64,000 nt of DNA, from NCBI RefSeq assembly GCF_963662255.1, contig NC_085049.1, positions 61,365,158 to 61,429,157 of the forward strand, given 5' to 3'. Position 1 is the stretch's first letter. Each line of letters begins with the position of its first letter. A program made the translations under genes and the position numbers. Shown piece by piece: positions 39,001 through 46,072 of this stretch. The notes beneath the pieces are model-generated. The model saw only the letters and a program-made list of their open reading frames with translations. It searched no databases and was not told the DNA's origin. The DNA comes from Cinclus cinclus (taxonomy: Eukaryota; Chordata; Aves; Passeriformes; Cinclidae).

Positions 39001-41942
39001 GAGAAAGCATGCTAAAAAGTATACTGAGGCATTAAGCCAGGTGTTTGTGTGGCATTTACACTTCTACAGCTGCTGATCAAGACAGACATTAAATATGTCT
39101 TTTACCTGTAAATGTTGTGTATGTCCTTCACCATCAGTCTCCACAAATACTTGTAGAGATAGGAAAGAGAAGTAAAAGCCCATTCTAGCAGCTCTGTGTC
39201 CTGCGTATCCAATAATTTGGTGATGGCCAGGAAAAAGTCATGAAAGTGAGGATAGAAGTCAGCCTGAAGATCTCGAGCCAGCTGCACCACCAGACTGTGT
39301 TTCAGAAAATACAACAGTGTTAGGGCACTTCAAAAACCAACCAATAAAAACCTAGTCAAACATGGCATAATCCAGCACAGTCTCTTTGGAAAGAAAGGCA
39401 GCATCACTTTTCACTTTTTGAAAAATACCACCTACTAGGCAGCTGTGGAGGGCAAGAATCTTAAGATTTTCAAAAAATCAACCAGACAGCAGTGAACAAA
39501 AAAAAATTACTACCATCAAACAAAGCACATTAATATAATGTCTGACACCCAGTAAACACTCCAGCTAATTTGTTTGCCTTGTCACAATATATTTTTTTAA
39601 GACTTAGAACCATAAAGCTCTATCAGGGAAATATGACCACTTTGGGCATCTCATTGCTTATTTTCTTCAGGCACAATAAAGAACACCTACAACACAACTC
39701 ATACTTAACTGTAATACCATCAAGGCTTATGACTACTTTTTGTGACCATATACTTACTTTAATAGGGGTTGGTAAGCAAGACTGCCTTCAACTTGCAAAT
39801 GTGTCTTCAAGCTCTGCACAACAGAATTTTGGTAATAAACCAGCTGGTTGAAGGACTGGCATTTGTTGGCCACTTCACTGTAGAATTGCACTGTTCAAAC
39901 AACAAAAGAGAAGCCCTGAAAATTAGTCCAGTCCCTGGTAAACATTTAGGGTGTTAAAGAATAACAGTGCTCCAGAGACCAGTCCAAAAACCAGTCCATA
40001 ATCTCCCATTAGGCTCTGGATGAAGAAAAAACATATTTTAGCAGTCTAAGGAAAGCAGGAAACATGAATATAAATGACATACCAAAATGCTGAGTGAGGT
40101 TCAGTTCCTTCCACTTCCGCAGTCCTTCGAAAAAGTAGGTTTCAACCTCCTGCCAAAACAAAGATTAAGAATACTAACCCTAATGAATGTGCCCTGTAAA
40201 GATGAGATGTTCAAATGAAGTTCTTTAAACATTTAAAGAATAGTCTAAGAAATCTCTGACTAATTTCAACAGGAGTTTCCCTGAAAAGAAGTCTTTCTTT
40301 CAATATTCAAAACACATTTGAAAATATTTTCTGGTGACAGGACTTGTTTACATATTTGCTTCTTATACCTCTGTTGACTGGCCTTGATAATCTAAGATGC
40401 TGTGCCATAGTTCACCCAGCTCAATGCCTTGGGACTTCTTCTGGCATCCTCACAGCTATTGAGGGGGAATTTCAGAAAACAACCCAGTAGGCCAGGTGGC
40501 AATAACCTACAAAGCACTAGAATCATAGATGATTTATGTGACACACAGAAATGACCCTTGTGGTCCATAAAGATACATGCTCATGCTTTATACAGATGCT
40601 GCCAGCATGCGGACGTCGATCTCTTCTCCCAGGCTACAAGTGATAGGACAAGAGAAAATGGCCTGAAGTTGTGCTAGAGGAGGTTTAGACTGGCTATCAG
40701 GGAAGATTTCTTCACTGAAAGGGTGGTCAAGCATTAGAATGGCCTGCTCAAAGAAGTGGTTGACTAATCATCCCTGGAAATATTTAAAACTAGATGTGGC
40801 ACTTAGGGACATGGTTTAATCATGAACTTGACAGTGTTAGATTAACAGTCAGACTCAATAATCTTAGAGGTCTTTTCCAACTTATGATTTTCAAATTCTG
40901 ATTGTATTGCAACCACTCAGCACCTGCAAGTCCTTGCAAGTGTGGTCCTAGGACTGCTAAATGACACAGGAGGATCTTTCATGCTCAGAAACAGGCCCAC
41001 AAGCTACATTAAGGAAGACATTAAGGTGGTACTGCCTAAGTGCCTCTATGGCAATACTGCAAACCAGGTAAAAAAGTAAGAGGAAACAAAGCATGAAATG
41101 AGACTCCAGAAAAAGCAGTTCTTGCAGGAGCTTCTTTCCAATTTCCTCCTAAATAAATTTCTTAAGTGACTCTTCTGTGGAATATATCTACCTGTGATGT
41201 GATTTCATAAAATAATCACAGTTGCTACTCTCACCTCAGCATAGCTCCCAGTTCTGTCAATCCGATGAATAATATCAATATTAATGTTGCTTAGGCGCTC
41301 TGAAAAGGTAAGAAACTGCAAAAGAAAAAAAAAATACATTTCTTGCTCGATTCTGAGCACAGTCCTCATAAATCTCTCTCCACAGCACGCACACCGCAAA
41401 CAGAAACCCCACTTCTAAATACGAGCTGCCAGATAATACCCCTCAATATCAGCCCTGCCAGAAGTTCAAGGCAAAACGCCCAGGAGCGGGACTGACCCTG
41501 TACCTCCCCACTCCGACTTGCAAAACCGAGGCTCGCAGCCCACGCGTCTGCACATCAACGATGAAAGAGATGCAGAGAAATCTACCTAGACGTCAGCAAT
41601 CCGCCCCGCTCTCAGCCTTCCTGAACGAAGGCCCCGGTTAATTTCATTGAACTGCGCCAGTTTCCCACACAAGGGCGGCGGCGCGGCCCCTGCCCGGCAG
41701 GGCCGGTCCCGGCTGGCGGAGCTGCGGGGCACGGGGCAGCAGCCGCACTCCGGCCCCGAGGTCTCGGCCGGGCCGGGCCCCTCGCAGCGCTGAGCGGCGC
41801 CTCTTCGGCAGCCGGGCACGACCACAGCGCTAACACCGACGGCGGAAGCCTGAGCTCCCTTCCCCCGCCCAGCAGCCGCGTTCGGGCGGGCGCTCACCCG
41901 GTGAGTGTTGCCCGACTTGTGGGCCGAGGGCTTGCTCTTCAT
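1..41942 (-). CDS. UTP20: UTP20 small-subunit processome component (5' 37 exons, 3' end off window)
   Basis: UTP20 (DRIM) is a very large nucleolar HEAT/ARM-type alpha-solenoid protein of the U3 snoRNP/SSU processome, needed for the early pre-rRNA cleavages that yield 18S rRNA. Thirty-seven exons on this strand, each bounded by AG and GT, join into one open frame of 4,767 nt (1,589 codons); human UTP20 has about 2,785 residues, so 43% or so is missing to the left. Landmark strings such as IHRIDRT, LLEWAFTSLSYLYKYL, AELVPATVNDYREKLLHL, VEPRSRELSPL and KVLPLGRQH match the vertebrate family as I remember it. Residues from about 950 fall in the DRIM domain. No lesion was seen, so the gene looks functional. 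The start at 41942 matches the human N-terminus (MKxKPxxHKxxNT) and has a GCCGCCACC Kozak lead. SLC5A8 diverges head-to-head, as in human. Exon ends are predicted by eye. Confidence 0.96.
397..537 (-). CDS. UTP20: UTP20 exon 37 (last exon inside the window)
   Basis: Residues 1543-1589, containing DYTSLLSCLIQTFP and DMDFFENMKHMQ. It ends in phase 0 before gtaaaa. Bases 1-396 are the start of the next intron; no further exon was seen there. Confidence 0.95.
920..1075 (-). CDS. UTP20: UTP20 exon 36
   Basis: Residues 1491-1542, beginning LGDMALSDNASLCL and ending RRGLKSKTE. Phase 0 at both ends. Confidence 0.96.
1593..1745 (-). CDS. UTP20: UTP20 exon 35
   Basis: Residues 1440-1490, beginning LNAFDQRHLDDIDFDV and containing LIPVMHNCFY. 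Phase 0 at both ends. Confidence 0.96.
1834..1884 (-). CDS. UTP20: UTP20 exon 34 (51-nt micro-scale exon)
   Basis: Residues 1423-1439, reading TLSDLDTKLKYITDVVK. It lies only 88 bp from exon 35, the shortest intron found in this gene. Confidence 0.93.
2502..2645 (-). CDS. UTP20: UTP20 exon 33
   Basis: Residues 1375-1422, containing ETVQNLLKHCSNPTSFLKP and FSVIQNKLSRNKLC. Phase 0 at both ends. Confidence 0.96.
2992..3220 (-). mobile_element. CR1 LINE 3' fragment
   Basis: The plus strand starts tcatagaatcacagaatgg and continues ggttggaaaggaccac, the reverse complement of the CR1 3' end. It lies in UTP20 intron 32. The outer (5') edge is approximate. Confidence 0.88.
3756..3843 (-). CDS. UTP20: UTP20 exon 32
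   Basis: Residues 1345-1374, containing LVSLLLPFLYQSNMEQ. It ends in phase 0. Confidence 0.93.
4274..4418 (-). CDS. UTP20: UTP20 exon 31
   Basis: Residues 1297-1345, containing RLVLPHVPAILQYFSK and the basic EKVKKKKYRAQVSKEL segment. It ends AA before gtaagt. Confidence 0.95.
5357..5583 (-). CDS. UTP20: UTP20 exon 30
   Basis: Residues 1221-1297, containing DILTNVFAVLSAKNLSEAT and PDFEPTE. The last 20 residues are poorly conserved with human. The 3' end was set at the GAAG|gtatgc donor because it joins exon 31 in frame. Confidence 0.92.
6433..6512 (-). CDS. UTP20: UTP20 exon 29
   Basis: Residues 1195-1221, containing ASESQYSPTFLLKLIHTW. It ends on two bases of an arginine codon before gtaagt. 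Confidence 0.94.
6513..8841 (-). other. UTP20 intron 28, no further feature seen
   Basis: A 2.3-kb intron with a slightly GC-richer stretch near 6700-7300 that may be an old unrecognised repeat. No exon, RNA gene or LTR was identified. Confidence 0.6.
8842..8985 (-). CDS. UTP20: UTP20 exon 28
   Basis: Residues 1147-1194, containing INPLKNLRRLGLKLV and EEIDAVFHAVVWPQ. Phase 0 at both ends. Confidence 0.96.
8986..11704 (-). other. UTP20 intron 27, no further gene seen
   Basis: A 2.7-kb intron; apart from the ATC/GAT inverted repeat I saw nothing assignable. Confidence 0.6.
10668..10725. repeat. ATC/GAT inverted repeat
   Basis: cagtccatcatc on the left pairs with gatgatgactg on the right, with one bulge, around a loop of about 30 bases rich in further atc units. 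It lies in UTP20 intron 27. It may be only a chance pair of simple repeats. Confidence 0.5.
11705..11913 (-). CDS. UTP20: UTP20 exon 27
   Basis: Residues 1077-1146, containing LDLAKVLPLGRQHSL and QILLCMTAVVS, hallmark UTP20/DRIM sequence. It ends in phase 0 before gtacag. Confidence 0.97.
12318..12484 (-). CDS. UTP20: UTP20 exon 26
   Basis: Residues 1021-1077, beginning ILYGRMRNKTGSKTQGKSS and containing VLRFLAG. A closer AG at the GGCAG inside this exon would drop ILYGR, so the upstream acceptor at 12484 was chosen. Confidence 0.93.
13017..13142 (-). CDS. UTP20: UTP20 exon 25
   Basis: Residues 979-1021, containing ENLQRLLEDKSFKEEIVHF, almost unchanged from human. It ends with AG of a split arginine codon before gtgtgt. 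Confidence 0.95.
13746..13831 (-). CDS. UTP20: UTP20 exon 24
   Basis: Residues 951-979, containing IALDCIMTYKHPHLLPY. Start of the DRIM-domain region. Confidence 0.96.
14310..14482 (+). mobile_element. CR1 LINE 3' fragment
   Basis: Contains ggacttgatgatcctgttgg, gtcctttccaactcagcata and ends ctctgtgattctgag, a standard CR1 tail. It is in UTP20 intron 23, antisense to the gene. The start is approximate. Confidence 0.85.
15583..15673 (-). CDS. UTP20: UTP20 exon 23
   Basis: Residues 920-950, containing QLIAHLQVFSKFSNPRALYL, identical to human over that stretch as remembered. It ends in phase 0. Confidence 0.96.
15674..17391 (-). other. UTP20 intron 22, no further feature seen
   Basis: A 1.7-kb intron. 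The segment 16000-16500 is GC-richer than its surroundings but yields no credible product or known repeat. Confidence 0.55.
17392..17595 (-). CDS. UTP20: UTP20 exon 22 with acidic run and basic NLS-like motif
   Basis: Residues 852-920, beginning NEYYPAD and LVAPSQDLRRK. A run of about 12 acidic residues (EEEEEEEKEEEE) is followed by KKKTRRAAAK, a basic nuclear-localisation-like motif kept in human. The exon ends AA before gtaaat, a weaker donor than its neighbours. The acidic run is probably a disordered linker and is likely to vary in length. Confidence 0.94.
18160..18403 (-). CDS. UTP20: UTP20 exon 21 (longest exon seen)
   Basis: Residues 771-852. The first half is acidic and variable; the second half carries ERLDHTNYRFLLWKAL and VEPRSRELSPLLLRFI, which are highly conserved. 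The gtaagt donor splits an arginine codon. Confidence 0.96.
19040..19119 (-). CDS. UTP20: UTP20 exon 20
   Basis: Residues 744-771, containing SHAKEMENKQFWKVLYEHLE. It ends on the first base of a glutamate codon. Confidence 0.95.
19971..20047 (-). CDS. UTP20: UTP20 exon 19
   Basis: Residues 719-744, containing VPLRYLLGMLYINFSPLWD. It ends with two bases of a threonine codon before gtgagt. Confidence 0.95.
20952..21110 (-). CDS. UTP20: UTP20 exon 18
   Basis: Residues 666-718, containing AELVPATVNDYREKLLHL, nearly invariant in vertebrates as I recall. Phase 0 at both ends. Confidence 0.96.
21426..21488 (-). CDS. UTP20: UTP20 exon 17
   Basis: Residues 645-665, a short 63-nt exon beginning VRLLTVRILNHFD. 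The C-terminal half diverges from human, as does the start of exon 18. Confidence 0.93.
21880..22030 (-). CDS. UTP20: UTP20 exon 16
   Basis: Residues 594-644, containing DLYYTRLALCGCQEPLSQ and NISTGVSK, close to human. It ends in phase 0. Confidence 0.96.
23210..23315 (-). CDS. UTP20: UTP20 exon 15
   Basis: Residues 559-594, beginning GNLFVACQAV and containing LLSLVESAEVLHLLPVE. The gtaagt donor leaves two bases of a threonine codon. Confidence 0.94.
25291..26428 (+). mobile_element. ERVK-type LTR, interrupted by an inverted LTR
   Basis: The left part (25291-25497) and right part (26063-26428) together form one LTR: it begins tgctggttttgggtgg, has a polyadenylation-type ttaaac region near 26300 and ends near atacaaca. 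The two parts are continuous once 25498-26062 is removed. A tRNA-Lys-type primer-binding site follows. It is an old, decayed copy within UTP20 intron 14, on the strand opposite to the gene. Confidence 0.8.
25498..26062 (-). mobile_element. Inverted solo LTR of the same ERVK family, nested in the first LTR
   Basis: Read on the minus strand this 565-bp block starts tgattttggctggggtag and ends ttaaatgacagca, with the same internal landmarks as the plus-strand LTRs (cttcccaagtcac, ctgaccaaaggg, gtttt-ctcaaccc regions). It splits the outer LTR. No clear target-site duplication is visible. Confidence 0.8.
26437..26454 (+). other. Primer-binding site, tRNA-Lys type
   Basis: tggcacccaacatgtggc matches the complement of the tRNA-Lys(1,2) 3' end at 15 of 18 positions. 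Two of the three mismatches are G-to-A changes at CpG sites. It lies 8 bp after the LTR end, as expected for a betaretrovirus-like (ERVK) element. Confidence 0.72.
26805..27345 (+). repeat. Degenerate minisatellite inside the ERVK interior
   Basis: Imperfect units of about 50-70 bp recur, each built on gcaggtacacc, aaagcacctgtgg and gataagtccatgctgg motifs, for roughly eight copies. Unit length and divergence vary, so the edges are approximate. Confidence 0.72.
27820..28356 (+). mobile_element. Second plus-strand ERVK LTR, 3' end deleted
   Basis: Begins tgctggctttggctggcata and matches the first LTR throughout, with ctgaccccaactgaccaaag, a tataaa-like gataaag and a ctgtgtggggcttagct end. The last 25-30 bp of the LTR appear lost, because the sequence jumps from gctgcc straight into a primer-binding-site remnant. 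Confidence 0.8.
28357..28456 (+). mobile_element. ERVK leader remnant after the second LTR
   Basis: acccaacatggagctcaaaggg followed by a gattgag...agcagttattg...ctattaa pattern parallels the leader after the first LTR (acccaacatgtggc, gattgaa, agctgttattg, ctattaa). A 3' LTR should be followed by host DNA, so this marks a second element start or a tandem provirus remnant. Confidence 0.65.
28845..28933 (-). CDS. UTP20: UTP20 exon 14
   Basis: Residues 529-559, containing ILPRVTSFIDSLFTAIDKG, parallel to the human segment. It ends on the first base of a glycine codon and precedes the largest intron in the window (5,529 bp), which holds the ERVK composite. Confidence 0.93.
29446..29601 (-). CDS. 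UTP20: UTP20 exon 13
   Basis: Residues 477-529, containing FPVLDH-like PVLDHVLSLMHLP and LSQAWVALVVLPHI. The split codon at its 3' end is completed by exon 14 as arginine, giving PHIR as in human. Confidence 0.95.
29602..31545 (-). other. UTP20 intron 12, no further feature seen
   Basis: A 1.9-kb intron with a poly-A run near 30642-30662 and no other assignable sequence. Confidence 0.6.
31546..31724 (-). CDS. UTP20: UTP20 exon 12
   Basis: Residues 418-477, containing DEAVAILAKLILVKAEPP and EKYPLVF, strongly conserved. It ends with two bases of a serine codon before gtgag. Confidence 0.96.
32391..32468 (-). CDS. UTP20: UTP20 exon 11
   Basis: Residues 392-417, containing LFNFSEAMFRMKQFER. 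The donor is gtaggt and both ends are phase 0. Confidence 0.94.
33915..34049 (-). CDS. UTP20: UTP20 exon 10
   Basis: Residues 347-391, ending LLAENVLLPDSLTREAIQK, which parallels the human segment. Phase 0 at both ends. Confidence 0.94.
34541..34687 (-). CDS. UTP20: UTP20 exon 9
   Basis: Residues 298-346, beginning ESILDLQRKITKVNC and ending LPEDVCQ. This stretch is less conserved, but colinearity and phase 0 ends support it. Confidence 0.91.
34688..36300 (-). other. UTP20 intron 8, no further feature seen
   Basis: A 1.6-kb intron with only short poly-A tracts. Confidence 0.6.
36301..36456 (-). CDS. UTP20: UTP20 exon 8
   Basis: Residues 246-297, beginning AMKLILLKLGPMTEKE and ending KCLE, colinear with human. 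Phase 0 at both ends. Confidence 0.95.
36847..36984 (-). CDS. UTP20: UTP20 exon 7
   Basis: Residues 200-245, beginning VSDKNELFNLM and containing VEGVGQLLFEMCKGVRSMF. Phase 0 at both ends. Confidence 0.95.
38052..38133 (-). CDS. UTP20: UTP20 exon 6
   Basis: Residues 172-199, containing HKLHIRNFAAESFVFLMRK. It ends in phase 0 at a gtaagt donor. Confidence 0.95.
39106..39294 (-). CDS. UTP20: UTP20 exon 5
   Basis: Residues 109-172, containing LVVQLARDLQADFYPHF and DTELLEWAFTSLSYLYKYL, one of the most conserved N-terminal solenoid stretches. It ends on two bases of a split serine codon. Confidence 0.96.
39758..39890 (-). CDS. UTP20: UTP20 exon 4
   Basis: Residues 65-109, containing CQSFNQLVYYQNSVVQSL. 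It ends with two bases (AA) of a split codon before a perfect gtaagt donor. Confidence 0.92.
40083..40149 (-). CDS. UTP20: UTP20 exon 3
   Basis: Residues 43-65, containing EVETYFFEGLRKWKELNL. It ends with one base of a split codon before gtatgt. With exon 4 the junction reads HF-V-QFY, where human has HF-G-KFY, so the exact junction deserves a transcript check. Confidence 0.9.
40600..40902 (+). mobile_element. CR1 LINE 3' fragment, diverged
   Basis: Contains caagtgataggacaagagaa, ggtttagactggctatcagg, gatttcttcactgaaagggt and a tcttttccaacttatgattt end, all CR1 3' landmarks. It lies in UTP20 intron 2. Confidence 0.82.
41235..41315 (-). CDS. UTP20: UTP20 exon 2
   Basis: Residues 16-42, containing FLTFSERLSN and INIDIIHRIDRT, the conserved N-terminal block of UTP20. 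Phase 0 at both ends; the donor is gtgaga. Confidence 0.95.
41898..41942 (-). CDS. UTP20: UTP20 exon 1 (start codon)
   Basis: This exon encodes residues 1-15, MKSKPSAHKSGNTHR, and ends in phase 0 before a gtgagc donor. The ATG follows GCCGCCACC, an ideal Kozak lead, and lies inside the CpG island. Confidence 0.93.
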
Positions 41943-41976
41943 GGTGGCGGCGGCCGGGGCCCCGGAGCGAGTCCCA

Positions 41977-41982
41977 CACGTG
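41977..41982. promoter_or_regulatory. CACGTG E-box 35 bp upstream of the UTP20 start codon
   Basis: A canonical palindromic CACGTG lies in the island core just upstream of the UTP20 ATG. Such E-boxes bind MYC/MAX and USF, and ribosome-biogenesis genes are established MYC targets. A second CACGTG is at 42467-42472. Binding here is inferred. Confidence 0.5.
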
Positions 41983-44900
41983 CGGCCCTAGGCGCCGGGC
42001 GCCGCCATGCCGGGAGCGGGCTGCCGGGAGCAGGGGCGGGACCGCCGGCGGAAGGGGCGGGCGGTGCTGGGCGAGAGCCGCGACCGGAGCGGGAGCGCTC
42101 CCGTCCCCGGCTCACCTGGGCGGCGAGCGGGCATTGATTCCCTGCGAGCTGGGGGCGGGGCGGGCCCTCTCCGCCGCTGTCCGTGTGCTCCGGTGCAGGG
42201 TGGCGGGCTGGGGCGCTTCGGTACCAGGGCGAGGCCGCGACGGTGCCCAGGGAAGACAGTGCAGCCCACAGCATGGCTCGTCCCGAAACTGCCGCTGCCC
42301 TCTGATCTTAGTAGGGATTTTTGTCGGGACCTCAACAATTTAAACAAAAGCGTCCGCGTGCAAACCAAGTCTTCGCACAAGAGCAAATGGTTACGGACTG
42401 GTCGTCCCTTGCAGTTACCGCGGCTTGCGGGAGCTTTGCCTGCGGCTGCGGTCGCGGGAGGGGAAGCACGTGTGAGTGAGGAGGGAGATGAAGCTAAGGT
42501 TGGAGGGAGCTTTGGTGTGGGCAGGGGTAGTACAGACGGCTCAGAACCACGCGACGGCGTCTTGCACAGCTTGAGAATTCGGCCCCGCCGAGGCTGCCTG
42601 TCCTGCCTGCCACGGGCAGCTCACGGCCGCTTTCAGAAACCAGGCTTGCAGGTTATTCAGACGGAAAGAACATAAAGGTGGGTTTGAGCACCTGAAGTTC
42701 ACGATGAGGAGCACGTAGGGACCCTCAACTTAGAACAGACCGAACAGGTTAAACGCCGCCAGGTGCATCCAGCAAGGCTGCCCACGGGCAGGCAGCAACA
42801 TGATAGTCATCTGGGCAGGCAGGGGAACGTGCTTGCTTCAGCACCTCTGGAGTCAGCTACCGAGACAGCTGTTAGCTTTAAACCTTACTCTTCTGCTGTA
42901 GGAATAGAAAGGACTTCTGGCGTTAGCATTAGGTGGGAAGAGAATGCCTAATTAGGCATTTAAGTTTGAAAAGGTTGGCTTAAGTGATTTCAAGGCCAAA
43001 TATCTCCATAGAAAGTGCAGCTAAAAACGTGTTGAGAGGTCTAGATCCACAAGAGCTTAGGCACCAATATGCAACTGTTTAAGAGCACAAATAACCTTCC
43101 AGAAGGGGTTTGTAAATTCCGTTACTGTGTATCCTACATATTGTATACTTAAAAAAACAGTCCACAAGGTCTTTTTTCATTATGAATAGAATCTTCAGCG
43201 CAGCTGTAGAATTTTGTGGGATGCATTCACTACAAAAATCATCCAAGGAAATGATCAAAATCTAACATTCGTATGAAGCAATGGGGCTAAGAACTCAGGT
43301 GTGCTCTGGCTGCTGCAGAAGTCATCATCAGCAAAAATAAAAATACCTTAGAGGAAGTTTTTAAAAGGCTAAAAATGCGTTTTTGAGTTTGTAAACTGGC
43401 AGTTTCTCAGAAGATTGAGACGGGGTAGACCTGCAGCTGCTGATGCTCCTGAGAGTTTCTGGTTGCAAGAGCTATTCACGGACTGCATTTCAGCCAGCAC
43501 TGAATACTGCACTTGGACATACATCTGAGTGAGCCTCAGGCTAGTAGCCCAGATATCAGTACCAGTATGGCCAAGACAGTAGGTCTGGTGCCTCAGCTGG
43601 CAAGGTTCAGTGACCCAGAAGGGTCGTTCCCCACTTGTGTATGAGCTGCAGCTATGTTAACAATATCTTTACTACATACACTCCCCTCTGACTGCAATGC
43701 CTCAGGCCTGATGTTTTTACTTTTCCAGTAAGAGATGTGGTTTTCCCATCTGTGGGAAGGCCCCAGCTCCAGCACCCTGTGATTATCTGATGGTCCCTGC
43801 CAGCAATTCTCCTTCAGAAATCTATGCTAGAGGCATTAAAAATTAAAACCAGATGACCTTCTGAAGAGCAATGGCTTATTGGTAGCAATACCTGTAGAGG
43901 CACACAGGGGAAACCTTTGTAAAGAAGTGCATGAATGTCTACCAAAGTAGTCATCAACGTGGATCTGACTTCTTCATACACTCAGTGTGGGCTACAGCTA
44001 TCAGTCCTTAACTCTAATCCATCAGCACTTCTGAAACAGGTCTAAAATTCCTAAGTCTCCTCCACTCCTGGGCTTTTTAGTCCAGCAGTTCAAAATCTAC
44101 CTGCTGGACTCAGCAAGAGCCGCTTTTATGTAGAAGCAAAGCAGGCTTGCCTTCTGGTAATGTGTAGTTTAGCCTAATAATAGTAGTTGGGGTGAAATAC
44201 CTCAATATTTAACCAAGGATGCTCGTACAGGGCAGAATTCATCTCAGATAACCTACACATTTACAATGTGTGTGTCTGCCTTTGAGCATCAGCTTCAGGC
44301 TCCTTTTATATTCAGTGAAGATCTAGACACGTTCTTGTACTCGAAACATCCGTGTTAGAATAGAATTGATCCTAGAACTGGTAGTCTCAGGAAGTCTGGA
44401 TGACCCCATTATATGTGCCTGTCTACAACTGCCCCTTTGGATGCCCCCCACATGTCATGGCTCAATAACTACATAAGTACAGAGTATCCAAACTGTTATC
44501 CAGTTGCCCTACTTCTGTCATGCTTTCATGTGTATTAATCACAAGCACAGCATATACTCCTGAAGCCTGTATGACACTGAGTTTCTGACTTAAGGGACAT
44601 GTTACCTGACACAAGACAATAAGCAGCCAGGTCAGCCTATTTTTAACCAGAGGATGTAGATTGCATAGATGCACAGGTGTAAGATAAAATTTTCATTTTC
44701 CTACCATATTCATAGAGGCATGGTGGAGTTTGCATAGGTAATTATATTGTGAGAGGATTTTCCCTTTCAAAATGAAATGTAACAGGCTAATAGATGAACA
44801 GAAACAACTGTGAATTAGACCAAATGACTTCCAATCCTGGATGCCCAAAAGTAGGGTTGCTCAACCAGTATTAAAGACACTAAACAGTTATCTGAGCTGG

Positions 44901-45749
44901 TTGTGAACCCAGAAGCCTTTCTCTTTGCCTGTCTTGAGTCACCACACAGGTGGGGTGCAGGGCCTGGGTGGATGTGGCTGTAAACCTAACTGCATCACAG
45001 GAGCTCTTCAAAATCCTCCTGCAGGGGGAAGGTGGCAAGAGTTGAAGACATGTTATACAACTGTATCATGCAGTTCAGTGTATTCTTTCAACTGAAGGAA
45101 ACACATGTATATTTTTTTTAAAATTTGTCTGCAAAGTAAGATGAGCTCTTTGTAACACAATGACATATTTTCACTGCCAGTTTCCTCCTCAGCTTCTAGC
45201 TGGCATTTTGCCTTGCCTTGTGGGAGAAAACTCAACAAGATTATGTAGGATGTTGTAGAAAACGCTTCAAAATCAAAGCAGACAAGATTCTGGAATCCTG
45301 TTCTGCAGTCTGGTGGAACTGTTTGGCCACATTTTTTTCTAATATGCCTGAAGCATAGAGATTCTGCAAATAATGCAACTCCAGGTCAATGCTAGCTGAG
45401 TCATGGGGAGAATCTTGTCTACCCTTAGGTTTGCTGATCAGAGGGGGTTAGAACAAGGGGCTGGAATACAGATCCCAGATTTTCTGTCTGAAATATCCTG
45501 AATTTAGGGACTTTCCTCAGAGAAAGGGGCCCTGGTTCAATTCTTGACACACCTAGGCCAGTGACTCATCTATTTCAAGTCAGTGTCCTGCTGCAGAGCT
45601 GAAGTAGGTGGGCTGCACTAGCTCCATCTCCTAAAGGAAACTGAACAGTGCCAGAGCACAGGGAATGTCCACACCAATAAATCATCACCACAATCTCTGG
45701 CACAGTTTTGATTTGTGCCGATTTTCTGCCCAGTAGGAATGCTCAACTG

Positions 45750-45903
45750 GGATTTTTTTTAGGGTTTGGTTTTCGGTGGATTTTTTTGGTTGGGTTTTTC
45801 TTTTGTGGTTTTTTGTTTTGTTTTGTTTTTGTTAGTGTTTTTTTTGGGTTTTGTGGGTTTTTTGTTGTTGTTGTTTGGGGTTTTTTTGGTTTGTTTTTTT
45901 GAG
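45750..45903 (+). repeat. GT-rich low-complexity tract
   Basis: About 150 bp made almost only of T and G, with runs of T separated by GG, GTTTT and (TTG)n. Apparent open frames on both strands here are composition artefacts. Confidence 0.92.
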
Positions 45904-46048
45904 TGAAGAAGAAATTTTTGAAATTTCTAGGTGTTAGAAAGAAAAAGGGTCTGATTTCTGCACTGACCACATGCATACAGATAGCCCCAGGACAGGAGAG
46001 GTTTGAAGTGGTGGCTACTGCTGGTGTTCCTCATCCATTGCTCTGCCA

Positions 46049-46072
46049 CAGCAGCAGCAGCAGCAGCAGCAG
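46049..46072 (+). repeat. (CAG)8 microsatellite
   Basis: Eight perfect CAG units in intergenic DNA. Polyalanine and polyserine open frames over it have no other support. Confidence 0.95.

Larger units (their letters stand above)
41590..42640. promoter_or_regulatory. CpG island at the UTP20 5' end
   Basis: A sharp block of GC- and CpG-rich sequence surrounds UTP20 exon 1 and extends about 700 bp upstream. No TATA box is seen near the start codon, in keeping with a housekeeping CpG-island promoter. The edges are by eye. Divergent transcription to the right is common at such islands but cannot be shown from sequence. Confidence 0.85.

Noticed and set aside
38811..39016. Possible ancient SINE- or CR1-like segment in UTP20 intron 5
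   Set aside because: The opening cactgggtcaggccac resembles an old repeat family, but I could not follow the match far enough to call it.
1..41942. Intronic snoRNA genes, which ribosome-biogenesis genes sometimes host
   Set aside because: I looked for C/D and H/ACA box pairs with terminal stems on the UTP20 strand and found none I could defend; a covariance-model search would be decisive.
42007..42675. 222-codon plus-strand open frame in the UTP20 CpG island
   Set aside because: Arg/Pro/Gly/Ala-rich composition follows from the GC content, no domain is recognisable, and frames on several strands are open over the same DNA.
45708..45976. Open frames on both strands rich in Phe/Gly or Lys/Pro/Asn
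   Set aside because: They are translations of the GT-rich low-complexity tract.
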